Of a stretch of DNA of 43,906 nucleotides, positions 1 to 7,219 are shown piece after piece. A program made the translations under genes and the position numbers. Under the pieces are notes generated by a model, which was given only the letters and a program-made list of their open reading frames with translations, did no database searches and was not told the origin of the DNA. The DNA lies in assembly GCA_046262415.1 (NCBI GenBank), contig JBHEMU010000033.1, positions 1 through 43,906 of the forward strand, written 5' to 3'. This DNA is from JACDAS01 sp046262415. GTDB lineage: Bacteria; Actinomycetota; Thermoleophilia; Gaiellales; Gaiellaceae. Each line of letters starts with the position of its first letter. Within the stretch, counting starts at the first letter, position 1.

Positions 1-26
1 GGGCGCTGCGATCCGTAGACGTGTGA

Positions 27-320
27 TCGGTAAATTCGCGCGCCCGCGGGGGCGATCCAGACCAAGGTGGTCAGTTCGATCAGGCGCCGCTCGTACTGGA
101 AGTACGGGCGGTGCGCGAGCGGGCTGATCCGCCGCCGCGTCTGGGTCGTCATCCGCGCCGCGGGAATTTTCGATCACGCGTCCGGTACCCCGGCGTCTGC
201 ATCGCGCCCCCGCCGACGGATCTCGACTGCGCCGACGTCCCGCATCGGAACTTCGTCGTCGGCCCGCCCGATCCGCACCGCCTCGACGGCAACGGCGACG
301 GGCGCGGCTGCGAGCGCTGA
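27..320 (+). pseudogene. Excalibur calcium-binding domain fragment
   Basis: The last 45 or so codons encode a clear Excalibur-type domain: YPGVC, then DLDCADVPHRNF, then DPHRLDGNGDGRGCE, with the paired cysteines and the D-x-D-x-D-G calcium-loop pattern. Excalibur domains sit at the C-terminus of secreted actinobacterial and Bacillus proteins. The frame is open from 27 but has no signal peptide and no recognisable domain before the Excalibur part; the only plausible start is GTG at 111. I read it as the 3' remnant of a larger secreted protein whose 5' part is lost or lies in another frame. A short intact protein starting at 111 is the alternative. Confidence 0.5.
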
Positions 321-359
321 GCCCTCAAGCGAGAGCCCGAGACGCGACCGGTTCGGCGG

Positions 360-593
360 CTACACCCCGAGCGCCAGCGCCTCGATCGTCTCGCGGACGA
401 GCCGCTCGAGGCCGCCGCGCTCGCCGGCCCCGGCCTGCGCGAGGTCCGTCTGCAGCTCCTCGACCACCTCGACCTCTCCCGGGCTGAGGCCCTCGGTGCC
501 GATCTCGTCGAGGCGGCGCCGTAGCTCGTCGTTGCGGACGTGGCCGGCGAGCCAGTGGGAGAGCAGGTTGACGATCTCGTTCTCGGTCGACAT
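360..593 (-). CDS. small hypothetical protein, 77 aa
   Basis: A 77-residue acidic, helical soluble protein (MSTENEIVNLLSHWLAGHVR... at the N-terminus). It has no membrane segment, signal peptide or cysteines. It starts 5 nt after the ribD stop codon on the same strand, so it is very likely translated from the rpe-ribD transcript. I do not recognise a family; the helix-rich composition could suit a small protein-binding module. It is the last gene of this minus-strand run and stops 39 nt from the convergent Excalibur remnant. Confidence 0.6.
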   Translation of the reverse strand: MSTENEIVNLLSHWLAGHVRNDELRRRLDEIGTEGLSPGEVEVVEELQTDLAQAGAGERGGLERLVRETIEALALGV

Positions 594-598
594 GGGGA

Positions 599-1543
599 TC
601 AGGGCTCCCTGAGGTAGGCGCTCAGGAGCACGTCTTCACCGACCGGCCGGGTGTGCAAACGAAGGAGGCGAACCGGCTTGCCGAGGGAGTCCACCAGCGA
701 GGGCCCGGAACCCGCGAGGAGGGGCGCCACGAAGAGGAGCAGCTTGTCCACGAGGCCGGCCTCGAGGAAGGCCGACGCGACCCTCGGCCCGCCCTCGAGC
801 AGCAGCGACTGCACGCCCTCAGCCGCCAGGGCGCGCAGCTCGGCCTCGAGCGCGCCGGGCCGGAGCTCGAGCTCCGAGCCCTCGGGCAGAGGCCCGCGCC
901 CGAAGGCGAGCCTGCGCGGCTGCCTCACCGCACCGACGTCGCGAGCCGTCAGCGTCGGGTCGTCGGTGAGCACCGTCCCCATCCCCACCGCGACCGCGTC
1001 CGAGGCCGCGCGCAACCGGTGCACGAGCCGCCGGCTCTCCCCGCCGGAGATCCAGCGCGAGCCGGGCACCGTCATCCGGCCGTCCAGGGTGACCGCAGCC
1101 TTGTAGGTGACGAATGGGCGCCCGGCGGCGATCCAGGTGCGCCAGGCCTCGTTCTGCGCCCGCGCCCGGAACCCCACGTCGCCCTGCGCGAGCTCGACGT
1201 CGATCCCGGCCGCGCGCAGCTCCTCCAGCCCCCCTCCTGCGCGCGGATTCGGGTCGAGGCACCCCGCGACGACCCTCGCCACGCCGGCCTCCACGACGCG
1301 CGGGGCGCAGGGCGGCGTGCTGCCCTGATGCGCGCAGGGCTCCATCGTCACGTAGAGCGTCGCCCCGCGCGCCCGCTCGCCAGCCGCGTCCAGGGCGACG
1401 ATCTCCCCGTGCCGGCCCGGCGGCGGCTCCGTCCACCCCTCGCCGACGACCTCCGCGCCGCGGGCGACCACGGCGCCGACGAACGGGTTGGGATGCGTGC
1501 TGCCGCGCCCCCGCTCGGCGAGCTCGAGTGCCCGCTCGAGCAT
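599..1543 (-). CDS. ribD: bifunctional riboflavin deaminase/reductase RibD
   Basis: Catalyses two steps of riboflavin synthesis: deamination of the pyrimidinone and NADPH-dependent reduction of the ribosyl group. The N-terminal deaminase (about 1-140) has HPNPFVGAVV, the zinc/proton site HGE at 45-47 (usually HAE) and PCAHQGSTPPC at 69-79 with both zinc cysteines. The reductase (about 141-314) begins TYKAAVTLDGRM and includes SRWISGGESR, VGMGTVLTDDP and LLLEGGP. At 314 aa it is somewhat shorter than the usual 350-370, mainly at the ends. Its ATG overlaps the rpe stop by one base (TGATG), which indicates translational coupling. No other rib genes are visible here, so the rest of the pathway lies elsewhere. 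Confidence 0.93.
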   Translation of the reverse strand: MLERALELAERGRGSTHPNPFVGAVVARGAEVVGEGWTEPPPGRHGEIVALDAAGERARGATLYVTMEPCAHQGSTPPCAPRVVEAGVARVVAGCLDPNPRAGGGLEELRAAGIDVELAQGDVGFRARAQNEAWRTWIAAGRPFVTYKAAVTLDGRMTVPGSRWISGGESRRLVHRLRAASDAVAVGMGTVLTDDPTLTARDVGAVRQPRRLAFGRGPLPEGSELELRPGALEAELRALAAEGVQSLLLEGGPRVASAFLEAGLVDKLLLFVAPLLAGSGPSLVDSLGKPVRLLRLHTRPVGEDVLLSAYLREP

Positions 1544-2220
1544 CAGAGGAGCGCCCGCGCGAGGCGGTCGTACGCCCGCGGCAGATCCTCACGCTCGAAG
1601 ATGGCCGTCCCGGCGACGAGGAGGTCGGCGCCCGCGTCCGCGAGGGCGCGGACGTTGTCGTGGCCGACGCCTCCGTCGACCTGGACGTGGACGCTCTCGG
1701 GGAGCAGAGAGCGCAACTCCCCGACGCGGTCGATCGCCGCCGGCATGAACGCCTGCCCCGAGTAGCCGGGGCGGATGCTCATGCACAGCACGAGGTCGAC
1801 TCCGTCGGCCGCAGCCGCCGCCTCGGCCGGGGCGGTCTCGGGGTTGAAGGCGAGTCCGACCTCGAGCCCCTCGTCTCGCGCCGCGCGCACGGTGGCCCCG
1901 ACGTCGTCGACCGCTTCGAGGTGGAAGGTGACGCTGTCTCCGCCCGCCTCGGCGATCGCCGCGAAGTGGCGGGCGGGCTCCTCCACCATCAGGTGACAGT
2001 CGAGGGCCCCGCCGCGGCGGTGGACGAGCGGCGAGATCCACTGGAGCACGATCGGCCCGACCGTGATCGGCGGGACGAAGCGCCCGTCGCCGACGTCGAA
2101 GTGGAAGACTCGCGCGCCCGCGCCGAGCAGGATCTCGACCTGCCGGCCGAGCTGCGAGAAGTCCGCGGCGTACAGCGACGGTTCGATCTCGTTCGTGCGG
2201 ATCCAGTCGTCCCAGGGCAC
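1543..2220 (-). CDS. rpe: ribulose-phosphate 3-epimerase
   Basis: Interconverts ribulose 5-phosphate and xylulose 5-phosphate in the pentose phosphate pathway. The TIM-barrel motifs are in order: EPSLYAADFSQLG, HFDVGDGRFVPPITVGP at 40-56 with metal ligands H40 and D42, DCHLMVEEP with H76, MSIRPGYSGQAF, and VDGGV carrying the second catalytic Asp. Length (225 aa) is normal for the family. The start is GTG at 2220, with a TAGGAT box exactly 7 nt upstream and no Shine-Dalgarno, so a leaderless start is likely. ribD follows with a one-base overlap. The order fmt-rsmB-rpe-ribD is common in Actinobacteria. Confidence 0.95.
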   Translation of the reverse strand: MPWDDWIRTNEIEPSLYAADFSQLGRQVEILLGAGARVFHFDVGDGRFVPPITVGPIVLQWISPLVHRRGGALDCHLMVEEPARHFAAIAEAGGDSVTFHLEAVDDVGATVRAARDEGLEVGLAFNPETAPAEAAAAADGVDLVLCMSIRPGYSGQAFMPAAIDRVGELRSLLPESVHVQVDGGVGHDNVRALADAGADLLVAGTAIFEREDLPRAYDRLARALL

Positions 2221-2227
2221 GCGCAGG

Positions 2228-2233
2228 ATCCTA
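2228..2233 (-). promoter_or_regulatory. -10 box TAGGAT for leaderless rpe
   Basis: TAGGAT on the minus strand ends 7 nt before the rpe GTG, and no Shine-Dalgarno lies between. That spacing puts the transcription start on or next to the start codon. No convincing -35 is visible, as is usual for actinobacterial promoters. Confidence 0.5.
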
Positions 2234-2244
2234 TGTAGCGCCTC

Positions 2245-2901
2245 CTACGCGGACGCAGCCGTCGGCTCAGCCTCCCCCCGACGGAGGAGGAGTGCGCCCA
2301 CGAGCACGGTCCAGACCGGCAGTCCGAAGATCACCGCCGCCCACCCGATCGGCGGAACCAGCATCACGGCGCCGAGGGCCAGGCTGGCCCAGCCGAGCCA
2401 CACGGGCACCAGGCGCGTACGCAGCACGAGCAGCGCGAAGGCGACGAGGAAGACGGCCCCCGCCGCCTCGGTGACGACGAAGAAGCCGTCTCCGAGCGCC
2501 CAGAGCGCGTCGGCTGCCTCGGGACCGACCGGGCGGCCGTCGACCTCCGAGGACAGGCCGGCGGCGATTCCCGGCACCACGGCCCCCATGCTCAGGATTC
2601 CGGTCGCCAGGCCCGTCGCCCCCAGGGCGGCGGACAGCGGGGTCGGGCCCCCGCGTGCGCGATCGAAGGCGGTGCGGAGGCTGCCCAGGAAGACCAGGAA
2701 GAGGGCCGAGCCGAGGGCGAACAGGAACCCGCCGAGGATCACCGAGATCCGGTCGGCGTCGAAGTGCGCTGCGACCTGCTGCGGCGTCGCGTTCTCGCCC
2801 GGCGTGTCCCCGCTCTCGATCACGAAGACGCCGATCAGCCAGAGCACCGTCGCGAGCACGCCCGCGAGCGGCAGCAAGCGTTCCCAGCGTTGTTCGGCCA
2901 T
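2245..2901 (-). CDS. integral membrane protein, DUF4386-like
   Basis: A 218-residue protein with about six hydrophobic helices: residues about 10-28, 52-75, 93-115, 138-160, 166-180 and 185-208. The loop after the first helix contains TPQQVAAHFDADR, a feature I associate with DUF4386-like and related uncharacterised actinobacterial membrane proteins; the assignment is tentative. The ATG at 2901 is preferred over GTG at 2904 because AAAGGAG lies 7 nt upstream. It lies between rsmB and rpe on the same strand (31 and 24 nt gaps), but its own ribosome binding site and the promoter-like box before rpe suggest an insertion into the rsmB-rpe order. Function unknown. Confidence 0.7.
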   Translation of the reverse strand: MAEQRWERLLPLAGVLATVLWLIGVFVIESGDTPGENATPQQVAAHFDADRISVILGGFLFALGSALFLVFLGSLRTAFDRARGGPTPLSAALGATGLATGILSMGAVVPGIAAGLSSEVDGRPVGPEAADALWALGDGFFVVTEAAGAVFLVAFALLVLRTRLVPVWLGWASLALGAVMLVPPIGWAAVIFGLPVWTVLVGALLLRRGEAEPTAASA

Positions 2902-2932
2902 CACCGTGCTCCTTTCGGAAGGGGACCCGAGC

Positions 2933-4174
2933 CTAGTACGCCGTGCGCAGGCGCGCCACGAAGAACCCCGACGTGCGATGCCGGTGCGGCAGGGTCAGGA
3001 GAAACTCGGGGCGGCGGGGGTGCCGGAACCGCGGCCACTCCGCGCCCAGATCCTCGACGGCGAGGCCCGAGGCGTCCACGACCGCCTCGTTCTCGTCGGT
3101 GTTCAGGGTGCAGACCGAGTAGACGACGGTGCCGCCGGCCCGCACGCGCTCGGCGGCCGCCCCGAGGAGGGCGAGCTGGAGCTCGGGGAGCGGCTTGGAG
3201 CGCCAGCGGAGATCCGGCCGCGCTGCGAGCACGCCGAGGCCGGAGCACGGCGCGTCGACGAGTGCCCGGTCGAACCCGTCGAGGTCCGCCGGGAGCGCGA
3301 GGCCGTCGGCGTTGACGACGCGGACGTTCTCGGCGCCGAGCAGCGCGACGTTCCGCTCCAGCTCCCGCGCGCGGCCCTCGTGCAGCTCGACCGCCACCAC
3401 CTCACCCTCGAGCTGGGTCGCCTTTCCTCCGGGCGCCGCGCACAGGTCGAGCACGCGCTCTCCGGGGCGGGATCCGACGGCGAGGCCGGCGAGCTGCGAG
3501 CCCCGGCTCTGCGGCCACACCAGACCGGCCTCGAGCTCGGCCCCGTCCACCCGCTCCACGAGCAGCGCGTCGGGGAGGTCGGAGTCCGGCACGCCCGAGG
3601 GCCTGCCCGGCCGTCGGCGGTTCCAGCGGACGACCGTCTCCGGCGCCTCGTTCTGGGCCCGCATCAAGGCTAGCGCCTCGTCCCGGCCGAGGTCGCGCCA
3701 CCACACCTCGGCCACCCAGTCGGGGTAGGAGTGCCGGAGTGCCGCCTCCCGCGCGGTCGTCTCGGGCAGCCCCTCGAGCAGCGCGGGCAGCCCCTCCGCC
3801 AGGCGCCGCAGCACCGCGTTTGCGAACGGCACCGCCCGCTCCAGCCCGGCGGCGCGCACGAGCTCGACCGACTCGTGGACCGCAGCCCGGGCGGGGACGC
3901 CGCCCGTGTAGGCGAGCTGGTACGCCCCCAGCCTGAGCGCGGCGCGCACGGGCGGGTCCAGCCTCGACACGCGCGTGCGGCCGAGCGTCTCGATGCCGTG
4001 GTCGAGGGTGCGGACGCGCTGGACGGTCCCGAATGCGAGCTGGTGGGCGAGCGCGCGGTCGCGCCGGTCGAGCCCGGCCGCGGCAGCCGCGAGCGCGCGG
4101 TCGGCGTAGGCGTCCTCCTCGAAGACGCGGAGCAGCACGTGCTGGGCGGCGCGGCGCGCCGGAGCAACCGTCAC
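2933..4174 (-). CDS. rsmB: 16S rRNA (cytosine-C5) methyltransferase RsmB/Sun
   Basis: Methylates a cytosine of 16S rRNA (C967 in E. coli numbering) using SAM. It has an N-terminal NusB-like helical domain (about 1-130) and a C-terminal Rossmann methyltransferase. Visible are the SAM loop VLDLCAAPGGKATQL at 241-255, the catalytic motif VDAPCSGLG with C310, and the second catalytic cysteine C355 in VYSVCTLNTDENEAV. The start is GTG at 4174, which overlaps the fmt stop as GTGA; sequence upstream in this frame only shadows fmt. Its 413 aa is close to the usual 430-450. It follows fmt as in most bacterial def-fmt-rsmB operons. Confidence 0.93.
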   Translation of the reverse strand: MTVAPARRAAQHVLLRVFEEDAYADRALAAAAAGLDRRDRALAHQLAFGTVQRVRTLDHGIETLGRTRVSRLDPPVRAALRLGAYQLAYTGGVPARAAVHESVELVRAAGLERAVPFANAVLRRLAEGLPALLEGLPETTAREAALRHSYPDWVAEVWWRDLGRDEALALMRAQNEAPETVVRWNRRRPGRPSGVPDSDLPDALLVERVDGAELEAGLVWPQSRGSQLAGLAVGSRPGERVLDLCAAPGGKATQLEGEVVAVELHEGRARELERNVALLGAENVRVVNADGLALPADLDGFDRALVDAPCSGLGVLAARPDLRWRSKPLPELQLALLGAAAERVRAGGTVVYSVCTLNTDENEAVVDASGLAVEDLGAEWPRFRHPRRPEFLLTLPHRHRTSGFFVARLRTAY

Positions 4175-4971
4175 CGCACGCCGCGCAGGAACTCGGCGTA
4201 GCTCATCCGCCGCCTTCCCTCCGGCTGCACCTCGACCGGCTTCAGGCGGCCCTCTTCCAGCCGGGCCTTCCAGATCGTGACCCGGCGGCCGTGCAGCTCG
4301 CCCCGGGCGCCGATGTGGGGCGAGAGGGCGCGGATCCGGTTCAGCAGCTCCTCCGGCGGGCGGCTCCAGTCGAGCTCGCGGTCCTCGGCGGTCAGCTTGG
4401 CCGCGTAGGTCGCGCCCTCCTCGGGCTGGGGCCGGAAGACGGGATCCGGGAGCACGTCGTCGAGGAGGCCGGCCGCCAGGTCGGCGCAGCGGCGGTAGAC
4501 CGCGCCCGCGTCGTCGGACGGCTCGATCGCGAACGCCCGCTGCGCCGCGATCGGCCCGGCGTCGAGCTCGGCGGTCGTCCGGTGGATCGTCACCCCCGTC
4601 TCGGTGTCGCCCGCCAGCAGCGCCCGCTCGACCGGGGCCGCGCCGCGCCAGCGGGGCAGGAGCGAGGGATGGACGTTCAGCCACAGGGCCTGCTCGAGCA
4701 GCTCCGTGGGAACGAGCAGGCCGTAGGCGACCACGATCACCGTGTCGACCTGGAGCTCGAACGATCCGTCGAGGCGCTCGGGCTGCCGGACGCGGATGCC
4801 CAGAGTCGACGCGGTCGCCTTCGCCGGCGAGGCGGCGACCCGGCGGCCGCGGCCGCGCGCGCTGTCGACCCGGGTCAGGCAGTACGCGATCTCGTGTCGC
4901 CTCGCGAGCCGCTCGAGCACGTCGGCGCCGAACTGCGCCGTCGCCGCGACGGCGATCCGGTTCGGCGTCAG
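4171..4971 (-). CDS. fmt: methionyl-tRNA formyltransferase
   Basis: Formylates initiator Met-tRNA with 10-formyl-THF. The formyltransferase core shows LNVHPSLLPRWRGAAP with N99 and H101, GDTETGVTI, and D137 in ELDAGPI, matching the catalytic N-H-D triad. The C-terminal domain (about 185-266) is short, so the protein is 266 aa against about 315 in E. coli. Start choice: the conserved N-terminus (NRIAVAATAQFG) begins almost at once after CTG at 4971, and there is no ATG, GTG or TTG in frame until about 5200, deep inside def. I therefore call the rare CTG start, which overlaps the def stop as CTGA, mirroring the GTGA overlaps of neighbouring genes. Confidence 0.88.
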   Translation of the reverse strand: MTPNRIAVAATAQFGADVLERLARRHEIAYCLTRVDSARGRGRRVAASPAKATASTLGIRVRQPERLDGSFELQVDTVIVVAYGLLVPTELLEQALWLNVHPSLLPRWRGAAPVERALLAGDTETGVTIHRTTAELDAGPIAAQRAFAIEPSDDAGAVYRRCADLAAGLLDDVLPDPVFRPQPEEGATYAAKLTAEDRELDWSRPPEELLNRIRALSPHIGARGELHGRRVTIWKARLEEGRLKPVEVQPEGRRRMSYAEFLRGVR

Positions 4972-5543
4972 CGCGCCACGGCCAGGACCGGCCGCGGGCG
5001 CAGGATCCCGAGGGCCTCCCGGCGGGCCTCGTGGGTCGTACGATCGAGGATCAGGACGGCGTCGAGGTGGTCGAGCTCGTGCTGCGCGACCCGTGCCCCG
5101 AGCCCGTCGACCTCGAGCCGCAGGGGAGCCCCCCGGAGGTCCTGCCCCGCGAGCACGATCGCGGCGTGGCGCTCGACGGGCACGGTCACGCCCTGAAGCG
5201 ACAGGCACCCCTCACCGGCCGTCTCGAGCTCGTCCCCGTGGCCCTCGAGCCGCGGGTTGACGACGGCGACGGGGTCCTGCTCCTCGTCCGGCTGGAACAC
5301 GAAGACACGCCGCAGGACGCCCACCTGGTTCGCGGCGAGGCCGACGCCGCGAGCGTCGCGCATCAGCGAGGTCATCTGCTCCACGAGCCGGCCGAGATCG
5401 GCGTCGAACGTCTCGACCTCGCGCGCAGGCAGGCGCAGCGCGGGATCGCCCCACTGGCGGATCCGGGCCAGCGCGAGCTGGCGGCGCGCGCGCGCCTCTG
5501 CGTCGAGCTCGTCGTTGCGGACCTGCCCTTCCTCGTCGGCCAC
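4968..5543 (-). CDS. def: peptide deformylase
   Basis: Removes the N-formyl group from nascent proteins. All three signature motifs are intact: GVGLAANQ at 66-73, EGCLSL with metal-binding C113, and QHELDHL at 154-160 with H155, catalytic E156 and H159. Length is 191 aa. The GTG at 5543 is chosen because TAGACT ends exactly 7 nt upstream, the leaderless pattern used by several genes here; upstream sequence in this frame runs into the palindromic repeat and is not protein-like. It is first in the def-fmt-rsmB run. It is usually next to priA, but here a TolB-like gene and a decayed gene intervene. Confidence 0.95.
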   Translation of the reverse strand: MADEEGQVRNDELDAEARARRQLALARIRQWGDPALRLPAREVETFDADLGRLVEQMTSLMRDARGVGLAANQVGVLRRVFVFQPDEEQDPVAVVNPRLEGHGDELETAGEGCLSLQGVTVPVERHAAIVLAGQDLRGAPLRLEVDGLGARVAQHELDHLDAVLILDRTTHEARREALGILRPRPVLAVAR

Positions 5544-5550
5544 GCCGGGC

Positions 5551-5556
5551 AGTCTA
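5551..5556 (-). promoter_or_regulatory. -10 box TAGACT for leaderless def
   Basis: TAGACT on the minus strand is separated by 7 nt from the def GTG, with no Shine-Dalgarno in between. It lies next to the left copy of the repeat at 5558-5605. Confidence 0.5.
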
Positions 5557-5557
5557 A

Positions 5558-5619
5558 GTCTCGCCCGAAATGCTGCGCTGGCCTTCGGTCTCGCCCGAAG
5601 TGCTGAGCACTTCGGGCGA
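5558..5619. repeat. 29-bp palindrome with upstream half-site copy
   Basis: 5591-5619 is an almost perfect palindrome with arms TCGCCCGAAGTGCT and AGCACTTCGGGCGA around a single central G. The left arm with its flank, GTCTCGCCCGAAGTGCTG (5588-5605), is repeated 30 bp upstream at 5558-5575 with one mismatch. It could be a REP-type or small mobile repeat, a protein-binding palindrome or a stem-loop. It lies just upstream of the def promoter box and at the broken end of the pseudogene that follows. Confidence 0.75.
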
Positions 5620-5639
5620 CCTTGGGCACGCCCCCGTGC

Positions 5640-5869
5640 GGGGCGGTGGATCGCCTCGAGGTACTCGCCCTGCAAATCAGCGCCCGCGACTCGAAGGCGA
5701 TGATGGCGACGATTCCGGTCGCGCTCTACGGGTCTTCCGCTACGTGCTCCTGATCCACCGCTGTGACCTCGGCGAGAAGCCGGAGAACGTGCTGCTCTCC
5801 GACGTGCCGATCATCCTGACGATGCTCTCGTGGGCGCTGCTGGCGGCGACGATCCTCGTGCTGACGTGA
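5640..5869 (+). pseudogene. 3' remnant of UbiA-type decaprenyl-phosphate phosphoribosyltransferase
   Basis: Two adjacent frames together read like the C-terminal 70 or so residues of decaprenyl-phosphate phosphoribosyltransferase (UbiA superfamily, arabinogalactan precursor synthesis). The first frame gives SARDSKAMMATIPVALYG. The second gives VFRYVLLIHRCDLGEKPENV and then LLSDVPIILTMLSW plus a hydrophobic tail. The frames join at about 5731 in CTCTACGGGTCTTCC, where one extra G would restore LYG-VFRY. The first 200-plus residues of such an enzyme, with the metal-binding DxxxD motifs, are absent, so this is truncated as well as frameshifted. Family recognition is by pattern and is fairly good, not certain. 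Confidence 0.6.
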
Positions 5870-5879
5870 GTTGAGTCCC

Positions 5880-6962
5880 CTACTCGCAGCGCGGGCGAGT
5901 GTAAAAGATGCGCCGCTGGCCCGAGATCCACATCAGTCCTACCACGCCTTCAGAGCCGGGATCACGCGTCAGCTGCCGTCTATGTGTGCCGTTCGGCCAG
6001 ACGAGGAAGACCTGAGTTGACCCTCGTCCCGGATCGCGGCTGTAGGCGATACCGCCCTGCGCCGACCAGGACACCCGGATGAACGTGCCGGCCCATGGCC
6101 AATGCTTGTCGCCCCGGTCGATCTCGCCGACGACACGGCCGTCGAGCTCGACGATCGCCAGCGCCCAATGAGGTTCCGGGCGGCTTCGCGTTCGCCCGTA
6201 GCGGTTGAGGACGAGCCTCCGGCCGTCCGGCGACCAGGTGACGCTGGTGCCGAGTGCGACGACGCGGTCGTTGCGGCCATCGGGCTGAATCACCCGCACA
6301 CGCAGGTTCAGCCCCTCGAGATACGCGATCAGGCGCCCGTCCGGCGACCACGCGGCGGGCTGGAGCCCCCCGTCGGAGCGAGGTGTCAGCATTCGAGCCT
6401 CCGCACCGGGCGCGTCCTCGATCACCGCGAGCAGCTGCCGGCCGCCTTTCGGCGTCCAGAAGGCAAGCTGACGCGAGTTGGGCGACCAGCTCGGGGTGGA
6501 GGCGCAGTCGGTGAGGCGGCGGAGATCGCTCCCGTCGGCGTCCACGACCCACAGTTCAAGGAACCCGCACCGGCTGCTGAAGCCGGTGTCGATGATCAGG
6601 GCGATCTTCCGTCCGTCCCGCGACCAATTCGCCTCCCTCGCCCCGGCACGGGGGTCGAGTGCGATGCGGCGCTCGAGCTGGCCGGAAATGCTCGCCAGGA
6701 AGATGCTGCCGACGCGGATGCTGTAGACGATGCGCTCGGCGTCCGGCGAAACGGCGAGCACGCGGGCGTCGCGTGGGAGACGCTGCCTGATCTTCGTCTG
6801 GCCGCCGTCGATGCCGACGGTGTAGTAGTCGGTCCGGATCGGCGATTGACACTCGTCCGGCGGTGGCTGGCAGGTGGCGCCGCCTGCCGGCGAAGCGGGA
6901 CCGGCGGCCACGCCGAGGATGACGGCGACGCCGAGGGCTGCTAGCCGCAGTAGCCGAATCAT
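5880..6962 (-). CDS. secreted TolB-like beta-propeller protein
   Basis: A 360-residue exported protein. Residues 1-29 form a signal peptide (hydrophobic core LAALGVAVILGVAAG, Ala-rich cleavage region). The mature part carries repeated PD40/WD40-like blades with the consensus W-S-x-D/N-G/S-R: REANWSRDGRKIAL, PSWSPNSRQLAFW, AAWSPDGRLIAYL, VTWSPDGRRLVLN and VSWSAQGGIAYSR. Four or five cysteines may form disulfides. Such propellers bind proteins or peptidoglycan-associated partners; a specific role cannot be read from sequence. It lies between priA and def, which are adjacent in most actinobacteria, and converges on the decayed gene 11 nt away, so it is probably a later insertion. Confidence 0.8.
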   Translation of the reverse strand: MIRLLRLAALGVAVILGVAAGPASPAGGATCQPPPDECQSPIRTDYYTVGIDGGQTKIRQRLPRDARVLAVSPDAERIVYSIRVGSIFLASISGQLERRIALDPRAGAREANWSRDGRKIALIIDTGFSSRCGFLELWVVDADGSDLRRLTDCASTPSWSPNSRQLAFWTPKGGRQLLAVIEDAPGAEARMLTPRSDGGLQPAAWSPDGRLIAYLEGLNLRVRVIQPDGRNDRVVALGTSVTWSPDGRRLVLNRYGRTRSRPEPHWALAIVELDGRVVGEIDRGDKHWPWAGTFIRVSWSAQGGIAYSRDPGRGSTQVFLVWPNGTHRRQLTRDPGSEGVVGLMWISGQRRIFYTRPRCE

Positions 6963-7219
6963 GTCGCGAGCCCTCTTTCCCGCCGGCGACTACCGGGCTG
7001 CGGCGGCGAATGCGGCCGCGATCGATAGAGCATTAGCCACCGATAGGGTAGCCGCCGGTCCTGCAACTTCAAAGTGGATCGGCCCGCCCGCCCATACTAT
7101 CGCCGTCGTCCGCGGTGGCGCCGAAATCTTTTGGGAGAGTCAGAACCGGAGGGGCTGGGCCGGGCTGATCTGCCTCGGCGCTGGCTGTTCGGGGCGCTCG
7201 CGCTCAGGTCAAGAGCTGC
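6963..7219. other. 257-bp spacer upstream of the propeller gene
   Basis: No convincing gene. The spacer contains an AT-richer patch at about 7020-7050 that could hold the promoter of the minus-strand propeller gene, but I cannot fix a -10/-35 pair. There is no obvious terminator hairpin for priA, which ends at 7220. Confidence 0.4.

Noticed and set aside
1..152. Minus-strand open frame beginning ATG at 152 and running off the left edge (MTTQTRRRISPLAHRPYF...)
   Set aside because: About 50 codons without a stop and an ATG, but no recognised family, no promoter box at leaderless spacing and no ribosome binding site. In such GC-rich sequence open frames of this length are common, so I leave it uncalled.
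653..2238. Long plus-strand open frames over ribD and rpe
   Set aside because: They are antisense shadows of ribD and rpe. Their products are Arg/Pro/Ala-rich with no domains, as expected in high-GC coding DNA.
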